Part shown: positions 10,683-18,701 of the stretch, one piece after another
Layout of the letters: each line of letters begins with the position of its first letter
Numbering within the stretch: position 1 is the first letter of the stretch
NCBI GenBank assembly: GCA_944392335.1
Contig: CALXWJ010000012.1
Coordinates: forward strand, 55,029-119,028
Direction: 5' to 3'
From: an uncultured Clostridia bacterium
Lineage (GTDB): Bacteria; Bacillota; Clostridia; UBA1381
DNA length: 64,000 nt
Notes under the pieces: generated by a model
The model's database searches: none
What the model was told of the DNA's origin: nothing
The model's input: only the letters and a program-made list of their open reading frames with translations
Made by a program: the position numbers and the translations under genes

Positions 10683-11579
10683 TTGAAAAAGAAAATAGCA
10701 ATTCTTGTTGTATTCATCATTTCTTTTCTGCCAAATGTTTTTGCGGCGGATATCCCGGATATATCAAATGCCGATATAATTTATGACGACGGGGAAATAT
10801 TTGATACTACAACAACCGGCTATACTGAAACCGGAAACTGGACAACAGAAGGAAGAGGGTTTGAAAACAGAGCCGTAAGAGTAAGCCAAGAGGCGGGGGC
10901 TCAGGCTAAATGGAATATCTCGCCCGGAGAAAGAACATATTATGAAGTATATATATGGAACAGTATAGTCGAAGGCGGCGATGAAAGCGCGGTTGTGGAT
11001 ATTTATGCGACCGGAACATCACAGGGAAGCGTAGAAGTTAACATGGCTGAAGGAAGCGCATGCTGGAAGTATGCAGGCATATATTACCCTTCAGACGGAT
11101 ATATAATGATAACGATTAGGCATGGTACGGGTGGAAAACTCGCTGCCTGCGCTTTCAGAATGGTTAAAACAACACAGGAAAAATTTTATGAATTCAGAGA
11201 CTCCAATACAGAAGATATGGAAATAGTATTTGAGATTGGTGCGGATACCGCTCTTGTAAACGGCAAAACTATGCCGCTTACAATGGGCAGAGCCGCAATA
11301 GAAAATAACAGAACCATAGTACCTGTGCGCTTTGTTGCAGAGAGCTTTGGAGGAAGTGCAGATTGGAATGAAAGCGAGAAAAAGGTAAGCATAAAAGTAT
11401 TTGGGAAAACAGTTGATTTCTATATCGGCAGTACTGTTTACAGAATCGACGGTGTAGAACATCAAATGGATACGGCTGCTGTTATAAAGGATAACCGAAC
11501 GTATATTCCCATAAGATTTTTTGCCGAAGCTCTGGAAAAGACGGTGGAATATAAAGACAACACGGTTACCATAAAATAA
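10683..11579 (+). CDS. Secreted protein with golvesin-like/CBM-like domain and copper-amine-oxidase N-terminal (stalk) domain
   Basis: A TTG start at 10683 is preferred. The GAGGTG Shine-Dalgarno lies six bases upstream, whereas the alternative GTG at 10674 is part of that site. The ~298-residue product has a signal peptide (MKKKIAILVVF...NVFA-AD). A beta-sandwich domain at about residues 25-165 (YTETGNWTTEGRGFENRAVR, KWNISPGERTYYEVYIW) is like the golvesin-C-terminal or Xly carbohydrate-binding modules. A copper-amine-oxidase N-terminal type domain fills about 180-298 (RTIVPVRFVAESFGG and RTYIPIRFFAEAL are its paired signatures). In clostridial surface proteins these stalk domains act as wall-associated spacers, not oxidases. 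The gene starts 17 bp after the SLH gene. A polysaccharide-binding role is inferred. Confidence 0.75.
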   Translation: MKKKIAILVVFIISFLPNVFAADIPDISNADIIYDDGEIFDTTTTGYTETGNWTTEGRGFENRAVRVSQEAGAQAKWNISPGERTYYEVYIWNSIVEGGDESAVVDIYATGTSQGSVEVNMAEGSACWKYAGIYYPSDGYIMITIRHGTGGKLAACAFRMVKTTQEKFYEFRDSNTEDMEIVFEIGADTALVNGKTMPLTMGRAAIENNRTIVPVRFVAESFGGSADWNESEKKVSIKVFGKTVDFYIGSTVYRIDGVEHQMDTAAVIKDNRTYIPIRFFAEALEKTVEYKDNTVTIK

Positions 11580-11603
11580 AAATATGAGGGAGTATAAATT
11601 ATT

Positions 11604-12698
11604 ATGCTGAAAAGATCTGAACCAATTGTTATAACGACCGATAATACAGTTATAGAAAGGCTTGAGATAAATAATCCGGGAGGATTTGCCGTTATCGTAA
11701 AAGCTGATAATGTAACAATAAAAGAATGTGACCTTTGTGGGGGAATAAATCTATGCGGGAAAATAAAAAACATAAAAATAATAAATAATTATATACATGA
11801 CATTAAGCCGGAGTATGATACCTTATCTGCGAGTCAGATAGCGGGAGTAAGCACAACGGAAGCTATGGGGGAATTTCAGGGACAGGGGCTGGGAGCCGAC
11901 GGAATATTTATTAAAGGAAACTATTTTGAAAATGTGCCGTCGGGGATATATATTGTAGGTTCATACGGAAATATCGAAATTGACGGTAATTACAGCAAGA
12001 ATCAATACGGCCCCTTTCCAAGGGGACAGATATGCCAGCTCCATGCCTGCAAAACCTCAAAAGATACTTTTATAAGGATCGAAAACAATTTTTCCTTTGT
12101 CGATTCTAAGCTCCCTTCCCAGCGCTCTTTTATGACTAACGGCAGAATAGGTGCGGAAGATCATATTAACTGCTATAAATGCTATGGGTGCAAAGAATCA
12201 CCTATTATTATTAAAAATAATTATATATACGGTGGCAGCGGAAGCAGCAGCAATTCGGGAATAATGGTGGGAGACGGAGGCGGAGAATATTTTCATGTGA
12301 TTGGAAATAAGGTATATTATTCTGAAAACTGCGGAATAGGTGTATGCGGAGGGACCGGCAATCTTATAAAGGGAAATAAGATTTTTCAGGATAAATGCCT
12401 TGCATGGGAAAAACGGGAAGATGGGAGAGGAATACAGATTGAATGTTACGGGTCTTTGTTTTATGGTGAAAATATTATTGAGGAAAATGTTGTGGCATTT
12501 AAAACGACATTGCGTTCATATGCAATGTGTAATCTTTTATGCCGGACTGATACCGCTGTGTTCAGAAATAATAAGTTTTGTACTGCTGAGGAATTTGGAG
12601 AACCGGATAAATTTCCGGAGCATGAGCCTATGTCGGCGGATTCGTGCATGATTAAACCATGGAAATTAAAAGAAAAAACAAAATATGAAATAATATAG
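11604..12698 (+). CDS. Right-handed parallel beta-helix protein without signal peptide
   Basis: The 364-residue protein has a beta-helix pattern throughout: NNPGGFAVIVKADNVTIKEC, IKGNYFENVPSGIYIVGSYG, and IMVGDGGGEYFHVIGNKV. It contains an unusual number of Cys residues (for example NCYKCYGCKES). No signal peptide or anchor is visible after the ATG, which follows GAGGGAG at a usable distance. That contrasts with its secreted operon neighbours and suggests a cytoplasmic enzyme working with the GH42 encoded 11 bp downstream. Pectate-lyase-like, polygalacturonase-like or GH-type activity are all possible; I see no decisive catalytic signature. A missing or mis-set start is an alternative, but the sequence upstream of 11604 carries no leader-like stretch. 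Confidence 0.7.
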   Translation: MLKRSEPIVITTDNTVIERLEINNPGGFAVIVKADNVTIKECDLCGGINLCGKIKNIKIINNYIHDIKPEYDTLSASQIAGVSTTEAMGEFQGQGLGADGIFIKGNYFENVPSGIYIVGSYGNIEIDGNYSKNQYGPFPRGQICQLHACKTSKDTFIRIENNFSFVDSKLPSQRSFMTNGRIGAEDHINCYKCYGCKESPIIIKNNYIYGGSGSSSNSGIMVGDGGGEYFHVIGNKVYYSENCGIGVCGGTGNLIKGNKIFQDKCLAWEKREDGRGIQIECYGSLFYGENIIEENVVAFKTTLRSYAMCNLLCRTDTAVFRNNKFCTAEEFGEPDKFPEHEPMSADSCMIKPWKLKEKTKYEII

Positions 12699-12709
12699 GG
12701 GAATGACAA

Positions 12710-14698
12710 ATGATATTTTCAACAGCTTTTTATCCCGAGCTTGCGAAGCCGGGGCAGATAGATAAAGATATTGAACTTATGCATAATGCAGGGATCAATG
12801 GAGTTAGAATGGCGGAGTTTGCATGGTCAAAGATGCAGCCGGCGGAAAACGAATATGATTTTTTATGGCTTGATGAATTTATTGAAAAGCTGGAATGTTC
12901 AGGCATAAAAACGATTATCGGAATACCTACGGCCGTTGCGCCCAAATGGATGATAGATAAATATCCGGATATATGTCAGATTATGGCCGACGGAAGAAAC
13001 AGAGGATACGGAGGAAGAAGAAATGTATGTATAAACAATAAAAGGTTTAGAGAGTATGCACTAAATATTGCAAAGCGAATAGCAGAGCGTTATAAAGACA
13101 ATAAAAATGTTATCGCATATCAGATAGATAATGAGCTGATGGCGGAGCAGCCGTATTGTTACTGCAGTACTTGCCGCCAAAAATTTATAGAAAGCTTAAA
13201 AAATAAATATGTATCAATCGACAGGCTTAATGAAGAATGGGGACTGTATTTTTGGAGTTTGGATTTTCCGGGCTGGGAATCTATAGAAATTCCCAAAAAG
13301 GAAGGAAGGCAGCCTTCCGCATTAAAGGGTTTTTATGAATTTACATCTGATTGCTATATTGAATTTGCACTGGATATTTGCAAAGCGATAAAAGATATAG
13401 ATAAATCAAAAATTGTAACGCATAATATTTGTTCAAGCGGATATTTATTCAGAATGAATCTGAAAAAACTGTTTTCAGGGCTTGACATAACGTCAATGGA
13501 TTCATATCCTGTGTCATATAGAATGGCGAGAGAGTATGGAATTGAGGGTAAAACAGAATTTGAGCCCGAGGAGGCGAGTTTTGCTCTTGCGCTTACGAGG
13601 GCTTATAAAAATAATCATTTTTGGCTTACGGAAAAGGAAACGCCTCATATTGACAATCCAAAGCAATTCGAGCTTTTGAGCTTTTTAGAAATGGCTCATG
13701 GCTGCAGAATGTTCAATGTTTTTGAATGGAGAAAACTTCCGTTTGGGGCTGAACGCGGGCATCCTTCGATTCTGTCGTACAATTCAGTTCCGGGAAAAAG
13801 TTATAATATTCTAAGGGATACTATATCAAGACTTAAAAATTGTCCTTTGCCCGAAAATGCGCTCCCTGCGGCAAAGACGGCGATAATACGTGATTTTCAA
13901 ACAGACTTTGCTTTGGAGGCATACAATAATTCACGTGAAACCCTTAATTATCTTCCGTTTTTATATGAGTTTTATAAAGCGGTAATACATAATCATGTAA
14001 ACTGTGATATTATATCTCCGGAGGATGATTTTTCGAATTACAGTTTAATTATCGCGCCGGCATGGATGGTTATAGATGAAGAAAGAAAAATAAAGATGGA
14101 ACAGTATGTGAATGAAGGAGGCATATTTATTTCCACCGTATTTTCTTCAATTATAAATCGTGAGAATGTATGTTATACATTGGTGCGCCCCTGCTTTACC
14201 GATAAGCTGTTTGGAATTGAAATAGAGGACACGGTACGAAACGTTATAGAAAAAAAAGAACTTGCCGTTTCGGATAAAAGTATATTTTCGGCAGATACAG
14301 CTTTTGATTTTGTTAATGTTAAAACGGCTGAAAGCATTGCATGGTTAAAACATAAAAATATAGAAAATACTCCGGCTGTTACAGTTAACCGTTATGGAAA
14401 AGGCAAAGCATATTACATTGCTTGTCTTCCGGAGCAGAGTTATTTAAAAAGCTTGATTTCGGATATTTTAAAAGAGAAAAAAATAGAAATCCCGGTTTAC
14501 TGTGAATCTGAAAATGTAGAGATAATTAAAAATATATGTGACGGTACAGAATGGTATTTTATAATTAATTTTCTTGATTCGGAAGAAACTCTTCACTTCA
14601 ATTGCAAAATGACCGATACAAAAACAGAAGAAGAGTTAAACTCTTGGAGGATAATAAAGCCTTATGAAGTTTTATTGTTAAAAAAATTTAAAGGTTAA
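12710..14698 (+). CDS. Beta-galactosidase, glycoside hydrolase family 42
   Basis: It hydrolyses terminal beta-galactosides, typically oligosaccharides imported into the cytoplasm; the 662-residue length is normal for GH42. The N-terminal TIM barrel opens with FYPELAKPGQ and GVRMAEFAWSKMQPAE. The acid/base Glu is E142 in YQIDNEL, followed by the zinc-type cluster CYCSTC. The likely nucleophile is E308 in FWLTEKETP. A trimerisation (beta-galactosidase A4-like) domain follows from about residue 390, and a small C-terminal beta domain closes the protein. There is no signal peptide. It follows the beta-helix gene by 11 bp with GGGGAATGACAA before the ATG. Galactan side chains of rhamnogalacturonan I are a reasonable but inferred source of its substrate. 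Confidence 0.92.
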   Translation: MIFSTAFYPELAKPGQIDKDIELMHNAGINGVRMAEFAWSKMQPAENEYDFLWLDEFIEKLECSGIKTIIGIPTAVAPKWMIDKYPDICQIMADGRNRGYGGRRNVCINNKRFREYALNIAKRIAERYKDNKNVIAYQIDNELMAEQPYCYCSTCRQKFIESLKNKYVSIDRLNEEWGLYFWSLDFPGWESIEIPKKEGRQPSALKGFYEFTSDCYIEFALDICKAIKDIDKSKIVTHNICSSGYLFRMNLKKLFSGLDITSMDSYPVSYRMAREYGIEGKTEFEPEEASFALALTRAYKNNHFWLTEKETPHIDNPKQFELLSFLEMAHGCRMFNVFEWRKLPFGAERGHPSILSYNSVPGKSYNILRDTISRLKNCPLPENALPAAKTAIIRDFQTDFALEAYNNSRETLNYLPFLYEFYKAVIHNHVNCDIISPEDDFSNYSLIIAPAWMVIDEERKIKMEQYVNEGGIFISTVFSSIINRENVCYTLVRPCFTDKLFGIEIEDTVRNVIEKKELAVSDKSIFSADTAFDFVNVKTAESIAWLKHKNIENTPAVTVNRYGKGKAYYIACLPEQSYLKSLISDILKEKKIEIPVYCESENVEIIKNICDGTEWYFIINFLDSEETLHFNCKMTDTKTEEELNSWRIIKPYEVLLLKKFKG

Positions 14699-14875
14699 AA
14701 ATACGGCAATATTTAATAAAAGGGATTTGTAAATATATTGAAGATAAAAACAGAACTCAATACAAATCGGAATCGGAGTATGTAAAAAATAAATAAAATT
14801 AATGCCGTAAAATTGTGTGATATAATGAATTATTTTGACACATCGGATATTGTTTTAATATATTAAATAAATCAA

Positions 14876-14904
14876 TTGACTTTTATTTTGATGTATAATA
14901 TAAT
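14876..14904 (+). promoter_or_regulatory. Sigma-A-type promoter of the SLH-SGNH gene
   Basis: TTGACT at 14876-14881 and TATAAT at 14899-14904 are separated by 17 bp, 26 bp before the start codon. A second TATAAT-like hexamer begins at 14894, but its spacing is too short. The rest of the 232-bp gap after the GH42 gene is AT-rich with nothing else recognisable. Confidence 0.85.
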
Positions 14905-14930
14905 GGGAAGAAAAAAACGGAGGTTATTGT

Positions 14931-16823
14931 ATGAAAAGAAAGATACTGTCAATAGTTTTTGCATTGGCAATGGTAATTAATTTATCTGTTGTCTGTTATG
15001 CGCAAGAGGAAGTATGGACCCCTAAGGCGTCGGATTGGGCAATGGATGAATTGTTAAAAGCACAGCAGGCAGACCTTGTCCCCGAAATACTCAAGGATAA
15101 AGATCTGACCCAAAAAGCCACAAGAGAGGAATTTGCGGAAATTTCTGTAAAAGTTTATGAAGCATTATCAAAAAAAGAAGCAGAAGCGGTAAGTGAAAAT
15201 CCCTTTACCGATACAAAAAATACTCAGATATTAAAAGCTTATGGGCTTGGTATTACAAATGGTATGACAGAGACTACCTTTGAACCTGACAGCTTTTTAA
15301 CCCGTGAACAGGCAGCAGTAATGCTTGCAAGAGCTTATGAAAAAGCATTTGAGCTTGATACGCTGCCCGAATATGAAGCGCCGGAGGCTTTTGCGGATGA
15401 TGATATGATTTCCGACTGGGCAAAGGAAGCTGTATATTATATGGCGGCGAACGGAATTATCACGGGAATGGATGATAATATGTTTGCACCAAAATATAAT
15501 ACCGAAGAAGAGGAAGAAAGCGGTTACGGAAGCGCTACAAGAGAACAGGCGCTGCTGATCGCGGTAAGGATATATGATAAATTTGCAGATGCTCAGGATG
15601 AGACAGCTGCAGATGAAAATGATGAAACCGACAATCAACCGGCGGATGAAACAAACGTACAGACTCCCGAAGAAGAGGAGCAAAAGGATGAATCCGAAAC
15701 TGATGCTGACAAAGAAGACTATACAATAGGATTTATCGGCGGTTCGTTGACACAGGGCGGTTCAACATGGATCAATGCGGTAAAAAACTTTTTTGCCGAA
15801 AAGTATCCGGATAAAAATATTGTTACGATAAATGCAGGCATCGGCGGCACCGGTTCTCAGATGGGCGCTACAAGATATGAAAAGGATATTCTGGATTATG
15901 ACCCTGATTTAGTCTTTATTGAATTTGCGGTAAATGATACGGGAGCATCGGAGGATGATTCGAAAATATACATGGAAGCAATGGTAAGACAAAGCTTAAA
16001 AGCAGCAAAGGTGCCGAATATTATTTTCCTGTACGCACCTCAGCCATGTGAAAAGGACAGTGAATTATATACCAAATGGAGCAACGGTGTACAGTGGAAA
16101 GAAGAAATCGCAACGCATTACGGTATAAAATCGATCAATATATATGATTATATGTATGATGAGTTTACCGAAGAACAAAAAGAAAACAGGGATTTGACTT
16201 TTACCGATTATCTTAGTGACTATTATCAGGAATCGGGAACAGGATTTAACGTACACGGAGGATATTCAAAATATGCCGAGGCGATTGTAAAAGAATTGAC
16301 CGATAATTTTGATGAGTGTATGACCCAACCGAAAAATACTTCGGTAAAAACAAATTCAACAATTGCAAATTACAGATATGAACATGTATTTGCTTCATCT
16401 TCAAGAATGAATTATACAAATAATGACTGGGATTTATATACTAAGAGCAATAAATATAACGGCGGTGTAAGTGAATATTCGATCCCTGATAGTTTTCTTG
16501 CCTTCCCGTATTTCCCGGATGGAGTAAGCCAGACCGAAACAAACGGTGCAATGTTCGGATATGAGACAACGGCGGGTGCAACGGCAATATGCGTGTCTTA
16601 TGTTTCATCAACAAAAGGGGCTACCGCGTCGGTAACGATCGATGAACAGAGCGCAGGTACGATAAGCTGTAATTCGATATATCAAGGCGTTAACTATCAG
16701 ACAGCATGGATCGAGCTTCCAAAAGACGGAAAGAGCCATAAAGTAATATTTACGGTAAATATAGACGGAAGTACCGCCGGTGTGTTCAGATTTGGGTCTG
16801 TTGTTGAAAGATTTGATAAGTAA
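14931..16823 (+). CDS. SLH-anchored SGNH/GDSL-family esterase
   Basis: The protein (630 residues) has a signal peptide (MKRKILSIVFALAMVINL...CYA-QE). Three SLH repeats lie at about 28-80, 88-140 and 150-215, then an acidic Glu/Asp linker (about 218-262), an SGNH-hydrolase domain (about 263-460) and a C-terminal beta domain. Catalytic blocks are visible: GFIGGSLTQGG with Ser272, NAGIGGTGSQMG, EFAVNDTG with Asn335, and His442 in NVHGGYSKYAE. The Asp usually three residues before the His is Phe here, so the acid residue may differ. Such enzymes often deacetylate pectin or xylan; attachment to the wall by SLH is expected. The gene has its own promoter and a good GGAGG site, and is followed by a hairpin at 16861. 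Confidence 0.85.
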   Translation: MKRKILSIVFALAMVINLSVVCYAQEEVWTPKASDWAMDELLKAQQADLVPEILKDKDLTQKATREEFAEISVKVYEALSKKEAEAVSENPFTDTKNTQILKAYGLGITNGMTETTFEPDSFLTREQAAVMLARAYEKAFELDTLPEYEAPEAFADDDMISDWAKEAVYYMAANGIITGMDDNMFAPKYNTEEEEESGYGSATREQALLIAVRIYDKFADAQDETAADENDETDNQPADETNVQTPEEEEQKDESETDADKEDYTIGFIGGSLTQGGSTWINAVKNFFAEKYPDKNIVTINAGIGGTGSQMGATRYEKDILDYDPDLVFIEFAVNDTGASEDDSKIYMEAMVRQSLKAAKVPNIIFLYAPQPCEKDSELYTKWSNGVQWKEEIATHYGIKSINIYDYMYDEFTEEQKENRDLTFTDYLSDYYQESGTGFNVHGGYSKYAEAIVKELTDNFDECMTQPKNTSVKTNSTIANYRYEHVFASSSRMNYTNNDWDLYTKSNKYNGGVSEYSIPDSFLAFPYFPDGVSQTETNGAMFGYETTAGATAICVSYVSSTKGATASVTIDEQSAGTISCNSIYQGVNYQTAWIELPKDGKSHKVIFTVNIDGSTAGVFRFGSVVERFDK

Positions 16824-16860
16824 TATATTAATGGACATGAGTATTAAAATTTTATAATTT

Positions 16861-16896
16861 ATAATCATAACCGTCTAAGCCGGCGGTTATGATTAT
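16861..16896 (+). terminator. Hairpin terminator after the SGNH esterase gene
   Basis: ATAATCATAACCG (16861-16873) pairs perfectly with CGGTTATGATTAT (16884-16896) around a 10-base loop. It lies 37 bp after the stop codon. The following T-run is poor, so it may be a weak or bidirectional terminator. Confidence 0.65.
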
Positions 16897-16995
16897 TTAG
16901 AGAAACGAAAACTCTTGAATATATTTAGAATATCGAAATCTGAGATTTTAACGACGTATAAATCAGCATGTTATCCATCGGAATAAAAGTATAAC

Positions 16996-17156
16996 TTAAT
17001 CAAAGATATCCCCAGCCGTTATCGGCTGCGATTCCATATTTGTAATCAGCGAGAGTACAATTTCCCGCTGATTACAGCGCAGCAGTGTAGGGGCGATTCA
17101 CGAATCGCCTGTTTCTATCTTGTCCTCGTTGAATTACGGGATAAGCCCTTATTGAA
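16996..17156 (+). repeat. R1 interspersed structured repeat, copy A
   Basis: This is the longest R1 form. Stem 1 is CAGCCG (17013-17018) with CGGCTG (17023-17028). Stem 2 is TGTAATCAGCG (17041-17051) with CGCTGATTACA (17066-17076). Stem 3 is CTTGTCC (17119-17125) with GGGATAAG (17138-17145), followed by the tail CCCTTATTGAA. A nested mini-hairpin, GGCGATTC..GAATCGCC (17092-17109), sits between stems 2 and 3 and recurs only in copy J. A strong terminator follows at once. Confidence 0.85.
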
Positions 17157-17163
17157 GTTGACC

Positions 17164-17216
17164 GATGTATTAAATCAATGCATTCAAATTGCATTAGTTT
17201 AATACATCTTTTTTTT
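17164..17216 (+). terminator. Strong intrinsic terminator downstream of R1 copy A
   Basis: GATGTATTAAA (17164-17174) pairs with TTTAATACATC (17198-17208), the inner AATGCA/TGCATT extends the stem, and a run of eight T follows. It reads on the + strand although no + strand gene lies between 16823 and here, so it would end a transcript containing R1 copy A. Confidence 0.8.
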
Positions 17217-17229
17217 ATTTTCATATAGT

Positions 17230-17271
17230 AAAAATATCGCATAAATACCGAATACAGGTATTTATGCGATA
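17230..17271 (-). terminator. Intrinsic terminator of fucO
   Basis: A perfect 15-bp stem, TATCGCATAAATACC (17235-17249) with GGTATTTATGCGATA (17257-17271), has a 7-base loop. Read on the - strand it is followed by TTTTT, 30 bp after the fucO stop. Confidence 0.85.
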
Positions 17272-17300
17272 GAAATATTTAATAATGAATAACTTATAAA

Positions 17301-18452
17301 TTATTTTAACAGAGATCTATAAAGTTCTTTTATTTCATCAACTGAGGTATCTCTTGGATTTCCCGGGCGGCACGCATCGTCGTAAGCCGATTGTGCAAGA
17401 AAATCAATATCTTCTTCTTTGACAATACCTTTAAGTGTTGAAGGAATGCCGACGTCGGCAGCAAGCTGTTTTACAGCATTAATAGCCGCGTTTCTTGCTT
17501 CTTCAAGCGACATTGAATCAACGCCGCCAACGCCCATTGCAGCGGCAATGTCACGGTATTTTTCACCTGTTTCAACAGCATTATACTGCATAACTGTAGG
17601 AAGTATGATAGCGTTTGCGATACCATGCGGTGTATCATAAAGTGCACCGAGAGGATGCGCCATTGAATGTACGATACCAAGACCTACATTTGAAAAGCCC
17701 ATTCCGGCAATGTATTGTCCAAGAGCCATTCCCTCTCTGCCCTCAGGTGTATTATCAACTGCATTTCTCAAATGCTTTGATATAAGCTCGATGGCTTTGA
17801 GATGGAACATATCGCTCATTTCCCATGCCCCTTTTGTAATATACCCTTCAATCGCGTGAGTAAGTGCGTCCATACCTGTAGCGGCTGTTAATCCCTTAGG
17901 CATAGATGCCATCATATCTGGGTCAACAACGGCTACGACGGGGATATCATGAACATCAACGCAAACCATTTTTCTGTTTTTCTCGCTGTCGGTTATAACA
18001 TAGTTGATGGTGACCTCTGCCGCCGTACCTGCTGTGGTCGGAACAGCGATAATGGGAACACACTTATTTTTTGTCGGAGCAACTCCCTCCAGAGAAATAA
18101 CGTCGGAAAATTCAGGATTTGCAATAATAATACCGATCGCTTTTGCAGTATCCATTGAGGAACCGCCTCCGATAGCAATGATACAGTCAGCGCCGGATTC
18201 CTTAAATGCGGCAACACCTGATTTTACATTATCAACGGTGGGATTTGCTTTGATATTGCTGTAAATGGAATAATCAATTTTTGCCTGATCCAGGATATCG
18301 GTGACCTTTTGCGTCACACCGAATTTTAAAAGATCCGGATCGGAACAAACAAAGCATTTTTTGAAATTTCTTCCGATCACTTCATCGGCAATTTGATTAA
18401 TTGCTCCTTTGCCGTGATAACTTGTTTCATTGAGTACAAATCTGTTTGGCAT
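17301..18452 (-). CDS. fucO: Lactaldehyde reductase (iron-containing alcohol dehydrogenase, FucO type)
   Basis: It reduces L-lactaldehyde to 1,2-propanediol with NADH, regenerating NAD during anaerobic L-fucose or L-rhamnose catabolism. The 383-residue length matches FucO of enteric bacteria, and long segments agree with what I recall of that protein: IAIGGGSSMDTAKAIG for nucleotide binding, PTTAGTAAEVTINYVITD, and MDALTHAIEGYITKGAW. HSMAHPLGALYDTPHG, with the Asp and His of MDALTH, supplies the iron ligands. GGAGAG lies just before the ATG. It is monocistronic, with its own promoter and terminator. Its place next to pectin-type genes suggests rhamnose or fucose use, but no isomerase, kinase or aldolase of those pathways is in the window. 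A broader alcohol dehydrogenase role cannot be excluded. Confidence 0.9.
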   Translation of the reverse strand: MPNRFVLNETSYHGKGAINQIADEVIGRNFKKCFVCSDPDLLKFGVTQKVTDILDQAKIDYSIYSNIKANPTVDNVKSGVAAFKESGADCIIAIGGGSSMDTAKAIGIIIANPEFSDVISLEGVAPTKNKCVPIIAVPTTAGTAAEVTINYVITDSEKNRKMVCVDVHDIPVVAVVDPDMMASMPKGLTAATGMDALTHAIEGYITKGAWEMSDMFHLKAIELISKHLRNAVDNTPEGREGMALGQYIAGMGFSNVGLGIVHSMAHPLGALYDTPHGIANAIILPTVMQYNAVETGEKYRDIAAAMGVGGVDSMSLEEARNAAINAVKQLAADVGIPSTLKGIVKEEDIDFLAQSAYDDACRPGNPRDTSVDEIKELYRSLLK

Positions 18453-18495
18453 AAAAATCTCTCCTTTGTTTTTTTATATTAATTGTTCCACACAT

Positions 18496-18524
18496 ATTAT
18501 AATACGAACAGAAGGAAAAAACAA
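18496..18524 (-). promoter_or_regulatory. fucO promoter
   Basis: On the - strand, TTGTTT (18524-18519) and TATAAT (18501-18496) are 17 bp apart, about 45 bp upstream of the start codon. Confidence 0.7.
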
Positions 18525-18565
18525 GTATTAATTATTGATTTTTTGTAAATATTCTGAAAATTTAA

Positions 18566-18697
18566 ACTGCGGATAAGATGTCCCCGCCTGTGTAGGCGGG
18601 TCCCATATATGTAATCAATTTTAGAGTGTGACCTCCAACCTATTACAGTGCTGCCATGCAGAACTCTTGCCCTCGTTAAATAACGGGCAAGCCCTTT
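18566..18697 (+). repeat. R1 interspersed structured repeat, copy B
   Basis: It starts ACTGCGGATAAGATG. Stem 1 is CCCGCC (18583-18588) with GGCGGG (18595-18600). Stem 2 is degenerate (TGTAATCA / TATTACA). Stem 3 is CTTGCCC (18666-18672) with GGGCAAG (18685-18691), a T-A to C-G compensatory change relative to the usual CTTGTCC / GGGACAAG. The copy lies between two - strand genes yet keeps the + orientation of all other copies. Confidence 0.8.
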
Positions 18698-18701
18698 GAG
18701 A

